Positions 21,367 to 32,229 of a stretch of 64,000 nucleotides of DNA are shown here, one piece after another (positions within the stretch are counted from its first letter, which is position 1; every line of letters starts with the position of its first letter). Origin of the DNA: Bryopsis sp. KO-2023 (taxonomy: Eukaryota > Chlorophyta > Ulvophyceae > Bryopsidales > Bryopsidaceae); the NCBI GenBank assembly GCA_030272585.1, contig BSYQ01000006.1:4489001-4553000 (forward strand), written 5' to 3'. The translations under genes and the position numbers were made by a program. Below the pieces are notes generated by a model. The model worked only from the letters and a program-made list of their open reading frames with translations. It did not search any database and had not been told where the DNA came from.

Positions 21367-21726
21367 TCAAAAATCCTCGGTTAGGGTATTCCGCGGATAG
21401 GTAAATTCGGATACCCTAACTTTCTTCGACTGCCTTTTCCGATCAAGGAGCTCCACTGACTCTCCTTCCTGATTTACGAGGGTGTCTGGAACCCTCTTCC
21501 TCTCTGGATCTCCGGTGCACGTCCTCACGATCTGCCGCTCCTCTTGGGTCAGCTGCAAAAACTTGTCGCCAAACAAACCCAGAGGTCTGATAGTTGGGAT
21601 TTCCAGACCCTCTGAGTTCACAACCGGCTCTTGCTCGTGCCCCCGTACGTTATGTACTCCTGGCTGCGCGAGCGTCCACTTTACTTGGTAGGTGTCGTTT
21701 AGTTCGTGGATCCTCTCCTCTTTCAT
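21367..21726 (-). CDS. beta1 leader ORF c (119 aa)
   Basis: Identical to the beta2 protein at 52303-52662. Its ATG overlaps the stop of the preceding frame as ATGA. No recognised domain; charged, with a basic patch (DRKRQSKKVR) near the C-terminus. Confidence 0.55.
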   Translation of the reverse strand: MKEERIHELNDTYQVKWTLAQPGVHNVRGHEQEPVVNSEGLEIPTIRPLGLFGDKFLQLTQEERQIVRTCTGDPERKRVPDTLVNQEGESVELLDRKRQSKKVRVSEFTYPRNTLTEDF

Positions 21727-22022
21727 TGGTGAAAAAGCGATGTCAGGGCCAAGGAGTTCCGTTCCTCCTCGTCGTAGCGGTAAAACCTTGATGTAGTGGG
21801 AAAGTCGAGAGGTGACTCGGTAGTTGGGGTTGGCTGATTCTCCTTGTCAGCCTGTTCTTCCAGCTCTTTCAGGAAGCAGAGTAGGTCGAGTTCTTCGTAG
21901 TTCAACTGGACCTCGTTCCTCCTAGCTTCCCTCCGCACAATCGGTAATCCCAGCTCCTCGTCGGGATACTGCCACTCTACTCTGTAATAAAGATCGAGAA
22001 GGTGAGCCAGCCAAGGGTCCAT
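21723..22022 (-). CDS. beta1 leader ORF b (99 aa)
   Basis: Counterpart of beta2 52007-52306. It starts MDPWLAHLLDLYYRVEW; acidic, no recognised domain. Confidence 0.5.
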   Translation of the reverse strand: MDPWLAHLLDLYYRVEWQYPDEELGLPIVRREARRNEVQLNYEELDLLCFLKELEEQADKENQPTPTTESPLDFPTTSRFYRYDEEERNSLALTSLFHQ

Positions 22023-22033
22023 AGACAACGAAC

Positions 22034-22264
22034 TCACTGATGTTGGGGTTCCTCCTGAGTTGGGGTTTCAGGGGTAAGCGGAAGATCAACTGTCGCCTCT
22101 GTCTCAGTTCTCGATTCGCTTGATCCTGTACTTTCAGTATCACTATTGTCTTCGCCTATGTGCAGAACTTCCAACGGGTTCTCTTCCAGCCAGAGGTCTA
22201 CAAGCAGTAACCTAGGATCTCCTTCTTCGCCAAACCAGTATTCTTCTTCTCTGATTATAGGCAT
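22034..22264 (-). CDS. beta1 leader ORF a (76 aa)
   Basis: Counterpart of beta2 51765-51995. The first ATG after the primer-binding site; acidic and Ser/Thr/Glu-rich, no recognised domain. Confidence 0.45.
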   Translation of the reverse strand: MPIIREEEYWFGEEGDPRLLLVDLWLEENPLEVLHIGEDNSDTESTGSSESRTETEATVDLPLTPETPTQEEPQHQ

Positions 22265-22269
22265 AACTC

Positions 22270-22281
22270 GCTCCGAAACCA
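22270..22281 (-). other. beta1 primer-binding site
   Basis: Minus strand TGGTTTCGGAGC, 1 nt after the 5' LTR end GTTTCA. Confidence 0.85.
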
Positions 22282-22282
22282 G

Positions 22283-22853
22283 TGAAACGGATTTGTTTCC
22301 TGAGGCTGAATACTTCCAGCCGCCACTTAACCCGTTCTTCACACACGTTGGGAGACGACCAGAAGTTCTGTAAGAAAGGTCTGGGACACGAGAGTATACA
22401 ACTGAATCTTATTTCAACAAGCTTGTTCTTTACAACGATCCCCAGCCTTTTATACTCTCAGCCCAGAGCTTCTAGAAAACTCCCAGCCCATCTCCTAACC
22501 TTACAAATACTAGCTATCATCTAGCTCTCCTCAAAACGTCTCTATCATTTCTCAGCTCAGCCCTTCTAGCCAGAGCTCCGACTAACCCTTTATAACCCTT
22601 GATAACCTCTAGACTAAGGACCCAGACTGAAGCTCCTTCCAGTCTGACTCCCGACTCTCTACCCAAACTCTCAGCCATCTGAGACCTGACACTGAATATA
22701 CTGAACCTGGTTCGAACTCTTTTCACTACGTTTCAGCCTCTCATTGAGCATCACGTAACTACCCCATTCCAGTCAGTCCGCGACTACCTGGAACTCTCAG
22801 ACTGTAACCTCTGTTTTCCGCCTAGATCTTCGCCTACTAAGTCAGCCGTTTCA
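22283..22853 (-). repeat. beta1 5' LTR (571 bp)
   Basis: Ends are TGAAACGG...CCGTTTCA, an 8-bp perfect inverted terminus. Same length as the beta2 LTR and reads as nearly identical. A TATAAAAG box lies at 22454-22447 (minus). Confidence 0.93.
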
Positions 22854-24169
22854 CATACGAACTGGAATCCATTCAGGATACCTTAAGAACTGTTTCAGGA
22901 GAATCAGTTGAAGAGTTGCAAGGAGGATTATCGGAATTCACCTGCCAGGGAGTTCCCTCTTCTCCTTCAGCCCCAACGACTCCCCACTTGGATGGCAGTT
23001 TACAGACTTCTCTGGGGAATTCTTCTGAACACACTCGATTCAATTCTGGAACGAAAGCATCAGCAGTACCTTCTGCAGCTCCTGGAGTTTTTAAAAGAAG
23101 TTCTGGATTATCGGAATTCACCTTCCAGGGAATTCCCTCTCCTCCTTCAACTCCAACCACTCCTTACACAGACGGCAGTTTACAGCTTTCTTTGGGGATC
23201 TCTCCTGGAAGCTCTCGGATCAGTTCTGGAAGGGAAACACAAGAAGACCTTTCTACAGCTCCAGTTGGTCAACACCAACATGCAACTGCAACAATTCTGG
23301 GAGAACACGAAAGGAGATTAAAGGCAAACCTGAATGTGACTGCAGTTCCACCTCCAGCTCCAGCAGCTGCTCAGCTCCCCTTGCGAATGGAGCAGGATAC
23401 CTGGGGACAGACAAAGGAAAAGTCGGGAAACGGGAACAAACTGGACAAAGCAGAGCAAGAAAATGAAGTGAACTCCCCTGAGGATGCCTCCTTGCTCCAG
23501 CACTGGACTTCAAGGTTTCCTGACGTCTTCACTGACGACCTACAGCACATTCCAAAAAACAAGTGGAGCAAGAGACTTCGAATATGTCACAGGGAAATAA
23601 ACTGGAGAGTACCTATGCACAGAATACCTTTGTCGTCGACAGGAAGACGATACCATCCTACTGGCATCGAGAAACACGAAATCGCTGAGTTTATGGGAAA
23701 CCTGGAGCGAAAAGGAGTTGTGGAGCATCTCCTACCTGGACAGCGCGCCCATTTCTCCCCAGTTCTCTTCTTGAGGAAGCCATCGGGGAAACTCCGCAAG
23801 ACAGTCGACTTCAGACCGCTCAATGGCTATTCTCCTCCCTGGGGTTCGTCATCTCTGAATGTGCGTTCGGTGGTGGACTCCATCCCTGCGGAATGGACGA
23901 CGTTCTCTGTCCTCGACCTCTCCGACGGTTTCTTCCAATTGGAAGTGTGTCCCTCCCTTCGCCCACTCTTTGGCTTCGAAACGGACGTGGGACGCTATTG
24001 GTACCTCCGTCTTCCGCAGGGATGGAGCTCATCACCAGGGCTGTTCAATGAACGCGTGAAGTCCGTTTTGGAAGGGAAGGCCGCCCGAAATTTCGTCGAC
24101 GATATCCTAGTAGGGGGAAGAAACCGCGCAGAGCATGACCTCCACCTTCACCAAGTTCTGGAACGTCTT
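22854..24169 (+). CDS. pol: epsilon Pol part 1: retrovirus-like RT of a divergent LTR element (5' end lost to beta1)
   Basis: Open from the beta1 boundary to the delta1 insertion. Residues encoded by about 22920-23250 hold an imperfect direct duplication (GLSEFTCQGVP and GLSEFTFQGIP, then DGSLQ.SLG), Ser/Pro-rich. From about 23480 a domain upstream of RT (FPDVFTDD) leads into RT: FSPVLFLRKPSGKLRKTVDF, VLDLSDGFFQLEV, LPQGWSSSPGLFNE and the active site FVDDILVGG. LPQG and the FVDD box resemble retroviral RTs more than the other elements here. The frame continues across delta1 at 40488 with no stop. Protease and Gag are not in the window. Confidence 0.8.
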
Positions 24170-24405
24170 TGTTACAAGTGATCACCGAGATGTCTAGTAA
24201 GCACTAGCTAGAGCTACAGACTAGCTATGGGCACTAGTGATAGCCTAGTCAGAGCTTAAGGTCCATAGGATCCCAATAGGAGATCCTATAGCTCAAGAAC
24301 CTTGGTGCCTCGCCCTAATGACATTAGTCAAGGGTCCCATCAATGAGTGGGGGTTTGATGGGTTAAGGAGGCTTCGAGGGAGGGTTCTGGGAGGTTTTTG
24401 TAACA
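24170..24405 (+). repeat. delta1 5' LTR (236 bp)
   Basis: TGTTACA...TGTAACA, a perfect 7-bp inverted terminus. Reads as identical to 40247-40482. Confidence 0.95.
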
Positions 24406-24407
24406 GT

Positions 24408-24419
24408 TGGTTTCGGAGC
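24408..24419 (+). other. delta1 primer-binding site
   Basis: TGGTTTCGGAGC, 2 nt after the LTR. The leader from here to 24751 holds no convincing gene. Confidence 0.85.
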
Positions 24420-24751
24420 AGGAAGAGAGCGCGTCACGTTTTGACGCATAAGTACGCCATAAAAACTCGGAATTGGACAAAACAGGAGTCTAAAAGTAAG
24501 CCGAGAACAGGGCGCTTCGTTTGAAGCTTGTTTGAGGTCAATCGGAGTTGTCAGTGGAAAGTTACAGCCCGACAAAGTTAGGGTTTGTTTTCTGAATCGG
24601 TGGAAAGCTAGTTCTGTGAGTTCGAGGAGACCCAAGAGGTCCTCGAAGGGCTAGTGAAGCGATAAAAGTTGGGTTTCAGAGTTTTGGGCAAATTTCCAGT
24701 GTTTTGCTGTGTTGGGGTTGTGTCCAAAGGAAACCAAAATAAAAAGTGACC

Positions 24752-25598
24752 ATGAGTCAAGAAGAAGAACAAGAGGTACTTGCCTTAGAAGAAGGGTCTG
24801 TTCTGGAGGAAGTCAATGAGGACTCTCCAAGTGAAAGAACAGAGGGACCACAGTCCCCTAGCACTCTCAGGTCTGAAGTGACCAAAGAAGAGAAAGATGC
24901 TAGCCTGGGCAAAACCAGAAGAGTGACTGCTGATAAACCTGAAAAGTACCAGGGCAAAGTCCCGTGGCCAGAATTCCGTTTGGAGTTAGCCATGTACTTC
25001 AGGGCAGCAAAAGTCCCAAGAGAGGAGTGGGGAGTGATTGCACCTACTTTCCTCGGATCAAAACCCCGCCGACATTTATTGGCTAGGGTACCCAAGGAAG
25101 AACTCGAGGACGGGTCTTTATCTTGGGAAAAATTCTGCCAAGTCCTGGAAGATGGCACATTTGGAGATCTTGCCACAGATTACTCCATAAATAATGCCCT
25201 TACTTCCTGCAAGGATCATATTGACCAGAAGGTCGATACTCCTGGCTTCGTACGCTTTGTGGATGCTCACTTAGCAATGCGAAAAGAGCCAATGGACGAC
25301 ACTACCAAGTGTTGGATCCTTCTGAGGGGCCTCCATCCACACTTGTGCAAACAAGTGGAGACTGATACACTTGGTCGGGAATGGAGAAGCTACTCAGCCT
25401 TGCGAACGTATGTGCTGGCTAAAGCCCCGGGTCACGATGCTCGTTTTCCGTTGAAAACTACGGACCGGAAGGCTAAAAAGAGAGGTATGGAAACTACCTT
25501 CTCAGATCCAGCCAAAGGAAGTAAGAAGAGGCATCAGCCTAAGCAACCAAGGCTTAAAGCTCAAAGTGGCACTCAGCCCTCACGAAGACCGGTGGTAC
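24752..25598 (+). CDS. gag: delta1 Gag, N-terminal part
   Basis: The start is the ATG at 24752 (gaccATGAG). An acidic N-terminus is followed by a capsid-like region with WPEFRLELAMYFRA, SWEKFCQVLEDG and FVRFVDAHLAMR, and a basic Lys-rich tail. Gamma1 interrupts it at the GGTAC duplication. Removing gamma1 and one duplicate joins this frame to 35849 without shift, so Gag and Pol were one polyprotein. Capsid assignment is by position and pattern only. Confidence 0.8.
25594..25598. other. target-site duplication of gamma1, left copy (GGTAC)
   Basis: GGTAC recurs at 35844-35848 directly outside the other LTR. Confidence 0.95.
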
Positions 25599-25772
25599 TG
25601 TTAGGTCCCTGTAGGTTTTAGTGAGTCGTTGCTGAAGTTGAGACTGGGGTCACACACTTTCACAAACCAGAGAATTAATTTTACAAGTGTTCTCTCTGAA
25701 CTTAACCCCCTAGAACCCGTACTAACCCGTACTACACACTCGTACTGCAAAATGAGTGCGATCAACGTATCA
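25599..25772 (-). repeat. gamma1 3' LTR (174 bp)
   Basis: Plus strand TGTTAGG...CGTATCA. Very short for a 10-kb element. It contains 'cccgtactaa' twice in tandem; no clear TATA box. Confidence 0.95.
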
Positions 25773-25778
25773 ACTACT

Positions 25779-25793
25779 CCCCCCCCCCCCCCC
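25779..25793 (-). other. gamma1 polypurine tract: G15 run
   Basis: On the minus strand 15 consecutive G end 6 nt before the 3' LTR, instead of a mixed A/G tract. It is followed upstream by 3' untranslated sequence. Confidence 0.6.
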
Positions 25794-25826
25794 AAAGGGT
25801 GTCCACACCCGTAGAAGAACCCAAAA

Positions 25827-25867
25827 AGAAAGAAAAAGAAAAGAAAAGAAAAGAAAAGAAAAGAAAA
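25827..25867. repeat. (AAAAG)n microsatellite in the gamma1 3' untranslated region
   Basis: About seven units of AAAAG/AAAGA in the 155 bp between the G-run and the ORF3 stop. Confidence 0.85.
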
Positions 25868-25927
25868 CCCCCAAGGAAAAACTGTCGCTGTCCGGCTCTG
25901 ACGCTCTGGCTCTGGCTCCGCGCTCGC

Positions 25928-27796
25928 TCACTCTGTCTCTGAGTCCAAGCCCTCGAGATCCCACATCGTTCGTAGGATGTATGTCAGCCGGGATCCAAGC
26001 TCCTTGACACCGGTTTTCGAAGGGAAGGCTGCGGATTTGACCCGACACACCTGACATGGTAAGGTGAGCTGATCAGTGGCATCCGGGGGTGGAAGCGATG
26101 GGAGCGGAAGAAAATCCTCCGCACGTTTCCCGAGGCGAAGATGCTCCGCGGTCATATCGAGCGGCCGGATACTTTTATCCGCGAGCCACCGATTGATGAC
26201 CCGATCCATTACATGATGATGGGGCCAGTGTGTGGGACAAACGTAGTGAGCCCCACAACTGGTTTTTATCCCGACACCATGTTGCGTTCCCGCGCAGTAG
26301 TAGCACTTCGTTCCCGCGAGTGCTGGATCGTGCGTGCCTTTGATCTTCTTGAGCGCTGCACGCAACTCTTTCGCGTCCTTCGCGCGTGTGCGTTTCTTCC
26401 CCCGCTTGGTGCTTTTCTCCGCGCCCTTTTTGTCCGCTTCCTTCACTTTTTCCGCATCCGCCTGAGTCGACGGCTCCCCTTTCTTGGTTTCAGCGGTTGT
26501 CTTTTTCTCCGCGTCCGCCTTCTTTTGTTTTCCCGCGTCCGCATGTGTTTTCTCCGCGTCCGCCTTTTGTTTTTCCGCAGCCGCCTTTTTCTCCGCATGT
26601 GTTTTCTCCGCGTCCGCCTGTTGTTTTTCCGCGGCCGCCTTTTTCTCCGCGGCTGCTTTCTTTTTCTCCGCAAGTGCTTTGAGCATTGCTGCTTTGACGA
26701 GTGCTTTTGTTTGTGCGTCCTCCGCGCTCAGCGGTGGTTTTGAACCTGTCGGTTCTTCCGCTATGACGTCTTCGTTGTCGTTATCGTCAAGGGAACTCTG
26801 GGGTGGTTTCGCCAACTGCTGTGAGATATTTTCCGCTGCCCCGTCTATCCGGCTCAACCAGTCGTTCACTTGGTCCAAATTGTGCGCCTTCGTAAGGTCT
26901 ACGTTTGTGATGGTTATCTCTTTGACCTTATGCATATCGACCTGATCTTTTATCCGGCCATCCCTCACCAACTGCGCCTGTGTTTTCGCGGTGTCCAGAC
27001 GTACTCCCACGAGTCCGTGTGAGAAACTCGCGAGTGACTGCGGAATGTCCATGAGGCTGGCCCGAAGCCGGCTGACCTCAACCTTGGACGCCACCAACTC
27101 GGACATTAACACGCGGGCAGTCGTGCTGCTGCAGAAATTGTCTCCTTTTTCCGCCTTGGCGAGAGCGGCTTTCGTGGCTGCCAACTCTTTTTGGACCGTG
27201 GCGAGGTGCTTGTAACGTTTCTCCGCCTCGCTGATGAGCTGCTTGTTTTCCTTGTGGTACCAATCTGTATCCGCTTGAGCTTTGGTGGCTGCTTTCCGGG
27301 AGAGGGTCAGATCGGTGGTCAGCTGGGTGATTTCCTTTGCTTTCGCGGAAATTTCTTGATCCCGCGCGGAAATTATTTGATCCTTTGCGGAATTTTCTTC
27401 CTCTTGCGCGGATAACTCTCTTTTGATGGTCTTGAGTTCCGCTTCCGCACCGCGGGCTTTCACTTGAGCATCACTCAACTGCTGTTGAAGAGCCCGGTAT
27501 CGATCCTTCCAATCCGCCTCCAGCTTAATTTTCTCCGCCGTCTGTTTCTCCTCTGTTTCCCGGAGTTTCGCCGCCAGCTCACAGATTTCCGCCTCCTGCT
27601 CATCCCTTTTTGTCACACCCTCCTGAAGCTTCGTGTGTAATTTTTCGTAATCCGCCGCCACATTTGCATGTAATTCCACTGCCTCAGTTCCAGATTCTAA
27701 GGCTTCCGCGAGCTCCGTTTCCAAGGCCTCTGCCTTTGTTTTCCACTCATCCCTCTGCTGACGGAGTCGCTCCAAATGCTCGGATGTTCCAGACAT
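25928..27796 (-). CDS. gamma1 ORF3: coiled-coil protein with RING-like Cys/His module (622 aa)
   Basis: ATG at 27796 (aaaATG). Residues about 5-250 are nearly continuous coiled coil. Residues about 365-440 are a low-complexity Ala/Glu/Lys repeat (AEKKKAAAEKKAAAEK type), then a basic patch. Residues 498-584 carry C-x2-C-x12-C-x2-H-x2-C-x2-H-x57-C-x2-C with CYYC, CGAHYVCPTHW and CQVC. The ligand order and the 'H-[LYW]-V-C' core match the ORF3 of alpha and beta despite little other similarity. It lies between pol and the 3' LTR, same strand. Function unknown; zinc binding is inferred from the pattern. Confidence 0.85.
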   Translation of the reverse strand: MSGTSEHLERLRQQRDEWKTKAEALETELAEALESGTEAVELHANVAADYEKLHTKLQEGVTKRDEQEAEICELAAKLRETEEKQTAEKIKLEADWKDRYRALQQQLSDAQVKARGAEAELKTIKRELSAQEEENSAKDQIISARDQEISAKAKEITQLTTDLTLSRKAATKAQADTDWYHKENKQLISEAEKRYKHLATVQKELAATKAALAKAEKGDNFCSSTTARVLMSELVASKVEVSRLRASLMDIPQSLASFSHGLVGVRLDTAKTQAQLVRDGRIKDQVDMHKVKEITITNVDLTKAHNLDQVNDWLSRIDGAAENISQQLAKPPQSSLDDNDNEDVIAEEPTGSKPPLSAEDAQTKALVKAAMLKALAEKKKAAAEKKAAAEKQQADAEKTHAEKKAAAEKQKADAEKTHADAGKQKKADAEKKTTAETKKGEPSTQADAEKVKEADKKGAEKSTKRGKKRTRAKDAKELRAALKKIKGTHDPALAGTKCYYCAGTQHGVGIKTSCGAHYVCPTHWPHHHVMDRVINRWLADKSIRPLDMTAEHLRLGKRAEDFLPLPSLPPPDATDQLTLPCQVCRVKSAAFPSKTGVKELGSRLTYILRTMWDLEGLDSETE

Positions 27797-28118
27797 TTTT
27801 ATGCAAATGCTTTTTAATGTTTTGCTCTGGTGGCGGTTGCTTCTGAAGGTTCAGTGCGCTCGGCGTAAACTTTTGACGAAATAGGGCTGGAGGGTTGCAG
27901 CCTAGCTAGTTTATACAAGTGATAGAGTCACTCACTTGTCACTGATGGAAGACTTCCTCTATTGAGTGTCGTCTCATCCAAGGTTCTAGCCCGCTTTGAT
28001 ATTACCCTCGCTATCTTGACTCAGCTCTCTGTAGCTCGCTCTTAGATGTATTTGATTATGGGTGAACTGATACCAACACATCAACCATCGTTCCCTTCCC
28101 CATATCAACCTGTATCAT
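27797..28118 (-). promoter_or_regulatory. gamma1 pol-ORF3 spacer with candidate internal promoter
   Basis: 322 bp without a gene. The minus strand has 'ACTTGTATAAAC' with TATAAAC at 27915-27909, 119 nt before the ORF3 ATG, the same spacing as in the alpha elements. Confidence 0.5.
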
Positions 28119-31100
28119 CTAAAGAGGTTGTTTCCGCCGCCTTGTCCGCCTTTCTTCCCGCTTAGAGCGGATTTCCTCTTTGGTCGGCAAGCGCGTGCGG
28201 TTTCTGAGATACTCTGCCAAGATATCGCTGGCATTGGCCAGGTGGGCTTCTGGCTCCCAGGTGGCTTCCATCAAATCATAGCCCTTCCACAGAATCAAGT
28301 ACTCCCGACGGTTGGGTGTGCCTCGATCCCGCAGAATACGCTCGACCTCATATTCAATGGCGCCATCCACCAACTCCCCTTCGGGAGGTTCCACCTCCCG
28401 CTCATCATCTTTTGACAAGCGGTTGTATGCCTTCAGCTTGGAGACATGGAAGGTAGAATGAATAGTCCAATGGGGTGGTAGTTGCAGGCGATAAGCGACT
28501 GTGGATATCGCTTTGTCCACTTTGAATGGCCCGACAAACCTCCGGCGGATTTTTGGTGGGATCTTTTGCAAGGATTGCAGCGGAATAAATGTACTCCGCA
28601 CCAAAACTTCATCCCCTTCTTTGAAGATTACTTCCCGCCGCCGTTTGTTCGCTTGGACACACATCCGCTCTTGTGCGGTTGCATACTGCTGCTTTGCCTG
28701 CTGCAGTTGCTCGTCCATTCGTTTCACCATTTCGGTTGCCATTTCGGACTCTTCTTTCGCCGTTAACTTTTTCTGCACGGTAATTTGTCCCATATGCTGC
28801 CCATACAACAAGTGTGCTGGGGCATAGCCGGTTGACACATTGCGGGAGTTGTTGGCAGCAAATTCCGCTGTCGCCAAGAAATCAACCCAGCGGTCTGGAT
28901 ACCGCTCCACATAAGGCCGCAAAAAGTCTTCCAACACCCGAATAGTAACCTCTGACTGCCCATCTGTTTGTGGGTGGTAGGCTGTGCTCATTCGGAGTTG
29001 GGTTCCCAGAAGTGAAAATAAAGACCGCCAGAAGGAACTTGTGAATCTGGGGTCTCGATCGGAAATTATCACTTTGGGGAGGCCATAGTGTTTGTATATT
29101 TTGTCCACAAACAACTTAGCATATTCCGGGGCGGTTATTTCCTTAGTGCAGGGTGCGAAGCGAACGTACTTGGTTAACCGATCAACAAATACCGCGATGG
29201 CGGTGAACCCACGTGACTTTGGTAAATCAGTCACGAGGTCAGTGGTGATCTGTTCCCACTTTGTTGTCGGTATTGGGAGTGGATGCAGAAGCCCTTTCTG
29301 CTTCGTCGTATCAGCTTTTGTCCGCTGACAGACAGGGCATGTCCGCACGTATGCTTGGACATCCTTTCCAACTCCTTTCCACCAGTAGTATCGCTGTAGC
29401 ACATCCGATGTCCGGGCGGCACCTGCGTGTCCAGCGCTCGGAACATCATGGAACTCCCCCATAACCTTTTTCCGGTATCCATTTGGAACCACTAGTACTT
29501 TGTCTGAGGTGGGAGTTGCTTGATAGTACAACCAGCCATCCTCGAACGAAAGTTTCGTGGGTTTACCCGCTTGAATTTTCGTGACTTCCGCCTGCAGTTT
29601 TTGATCTGCTGCAATAGCGGTCTTCCATGCATCCGCTTCATCCACCACCCAGGCGGACAAAGCATGAATTTGATCCTGTGAATCAGGAAGGCTTCGGGAT
29701 AACGCATCCGCCAGTACGTTGGCTTTACCAGGCACATAGACGATTTTTGGATCGATGGAATCAAAATACCCTGACGTATACCATCGGGATTGTGTCCGCG
29801 ACATTTTAGCTTGGGTCATGAAGTGGGTTATCGGCTGATGGTCTGTCATAACCGTAACCTCCCCAGGCGCTCCTTCGAGGTAATGCCGCCATTGGCTGAG
29901 CGCATATGCTACAGCCCCCAGCTCCCGCTCATATGCGGAATATCGTGTCTCAGCTGGTTTTAATCGTCTTGAAAGGTAGGCTATTGGCTGTAGCCCCTTT
30001 CCATGGTCCTGACACAGAACTGCTCCATATGCAGTTCCTGATGCGTCCGTTATTACGGTGTACCTAAGAAGCGGATCGGGTAGGAGAAGTATGGGGGTGC
30101 GGGTGATCTTTTGCTTGAGTTTGCTGAAGGCTTCGCGCTGAATAGGCCCCCATGTCCACACATGATTCTTTTTGATCAGATCATGTAAGGGTCCTGCAAT
30201 CCGCGCAAACTCTGGTATAAACTTACGATAGTAAGATACCATGCCCAGAAAACTTCGCACATCCCCAACTGAGCTCAACTCCTTCCATTCTTGAATAGCC
30301 CGCACTTTATCACTCATTGGTTGCAGGCCTTTCCCTGACAAATGATATCCCAGATAATCGGTCTCGCTGACCCCCACTTCACACTTGCTCGCTTTCGCGT
30401 AGAGCTTGTGTTTGTGTAACCGCTCGAATACCTGTTTCAAATGATCGACATGTTCTTCCACTGAATTGGAAAACACCAGAATGTCGTCAATGAACACAAC
30501 CACAAAGTGGTCCAAAAACTCCCCCAACAAATCCTGTACCATAGTTTGAAACTGGGCCGGACAGTTGGACATTCCGAAGGGACAAACGAGGAACTCGAAA
30601 TGCCCGTATCGTGTGCGGAATGCAGTTTTTGGGGTATCCTTTGGCCGGACTGGAAATTGCCAGTAGCCCGAGCGGAGGTCGATCTTGGTGTAGATCTTCG
30701 CTTTAGCGAGCCGGTCCATTAACTCTTCGGGGAGCGGAAGTGGATAGCGGTTTTTGATGGTGTAGTGGTTGATCCATCTGTAATCAACACACATCCGCAG
30801 TCCGCCGTCTTTCTTAGGGACAAAGAGTATGGGGGCTCCCCAGGGACTCTCTGACGGCCTAATCTTCCGTTGCTCGAGGAGATAATCCACTTGTGTCCGA
30901 ACTTCATCCAATTCAGCCGGAGAAAGTTTGTACAGGGGACGGTGGATTGGGCTCATACTCTCATCCTCAAGGTCGATCTTAAATTCATGACCCTTGCGGA
31001 CGGGAGGTATGCCAGGTGGGAGATCTTTTGGAAAAATGTGGCTATATTCCTCCACCACAGAGCGGATATCCGGATGCATCTGATCATGCAGCAACTTCGG

Positions 31101-32229
31101 TACCTCCGTCTCTTGTGGTGTGTTGGTGCCCGCTGAAGTTTGAAGGCTATCAACGGTTACCCCTTCATACGGATATTGCATCAAGTGATTGCTATCCGTG
31201 GGGTCAGATTCACGCACCACCACCAAGTAAGCCAAACTATCTGTGGCTTCAGTTTGCTTCTTGATGTAGCGGAATATCTTCTTGTGGGTGATGAGAGGTG
31301 TGGTTTCATTCGCAAGTTGAAGATAATCAGTCGGTCTTTCCTTTACCGGTACTGTTATCCAACCTTGACCTTGGCGAATGTTGATAGTTCCCTGTGCAAA
31401 GTTTATGGACGGGTTATTGGCGATGAGCCACGGTAACCCTAACACGATGTCATATGTGAGATGAGGAAAAACATCCGCAGAAAACTGGGTTTTGTATCCG
31501 CCCAACTGCATATTGATGTTTCCGCATCGTTTGTCCACATTGCAAACAGACCCGTTGGCTAATGAAACGGTCTTATTACACGAGGAGAACTCTAACCCCC
31601 AAACGATCCACAAGTTTCTGCGCTACATAATTTTCCGTAGCTCCACAGTCCAAATAAGCGGAGATTGAAACTCCCCCTATCCGCCCCTTAAGCTCATATC
31701 CCATGAACTTAAGGTGGTGATTATTTACCAGCGGGTTAAAACTGTCTTGAAGGTAATCCCCACCTTCAACCCCTGGTTGTTTCTTTCTGTCCGATGCCCC
31801 CCTTGCGTCGGCGTCAGACGGAACCCTTGGGCTGGTCCGGTCTAAACTTTTTACACTTCCTTCCGAAGCCTGTTTCTCTCCACAAGGCGGGATAGATTCC
31901 AGGTTGCTATCTCCGGAGGAACTTCCAGAGTCTTCATGTACTGAACCAACACTTTCCGCCAACTCTCTGCCGGAAGTGCTTAGGATGACCGTACTTGAAT
32001 CATCCATCCGCTCTTTGTCACCAAGTTTTGTACTCATCAGCGGATTTTCAGCCCTCTGGGCGGGATTTCTTTTTGACTCTTTCTCGGTCTTTTTATTCCC
32101 CTCTCGTTCTCTTGCTCGTGACTCCCGGAGCTTCTGACGTCTGCGATGTCTATATCTTCGGCGTCTGGCTCTTTTTCTTCTGGCCGCATGGAGTGAAGTC
32201 TCCTCTATGCGGCGTGATCTTTTAGCCAT
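28119..32229 (-). pseudogene. pol: gamma1 Pol, broken by one extra G
   Basis: The pol ATG at 32229 overlaps the end of gag. A very basic N-terminus ([15 protein letters not shown]) and the protease motif [11 protein letters not shown] are read until a run of five G (complement of 31596-31600), where gamma2 has four. The frame then shifts. RT ([10 protein letters not shown]), RNase H (VITDASGTAYGAV), the integrase finger (CPVCQRTK), integrase core (ISDRDPRF, TAYHPQTDGQ) and chromodomain (YLILWKGYDLMEATWEPE) follow in the restored frame down to the stop at 28119. The enzyme domains themselves look undamaged, so the lesion is minimal and recent. Confidence 0.9.

Larger units (their letters stand above)
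8576..22853 (-). mobile_element. beta1: chromodomain Ty3/gypsy element, truncated by zeta and split by alpha1
   Basis: Its 5' LTR lies at 22283-22853, reading leftwards. Then come the primer-binding site, three leader frames, a damaged gag, and pol up to 8576, where zeta interrupts it. Alpha1 occupies 11124-21221 within gag. It is almost identical to beta2 (51176 onward), which serves as the reference for what is missing: the pol C-terminus, ORF3 and the 3' LTR. The 5-bp flank beside the 5' LTR is CATAC (22854-22858). Confidence 0.9.
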
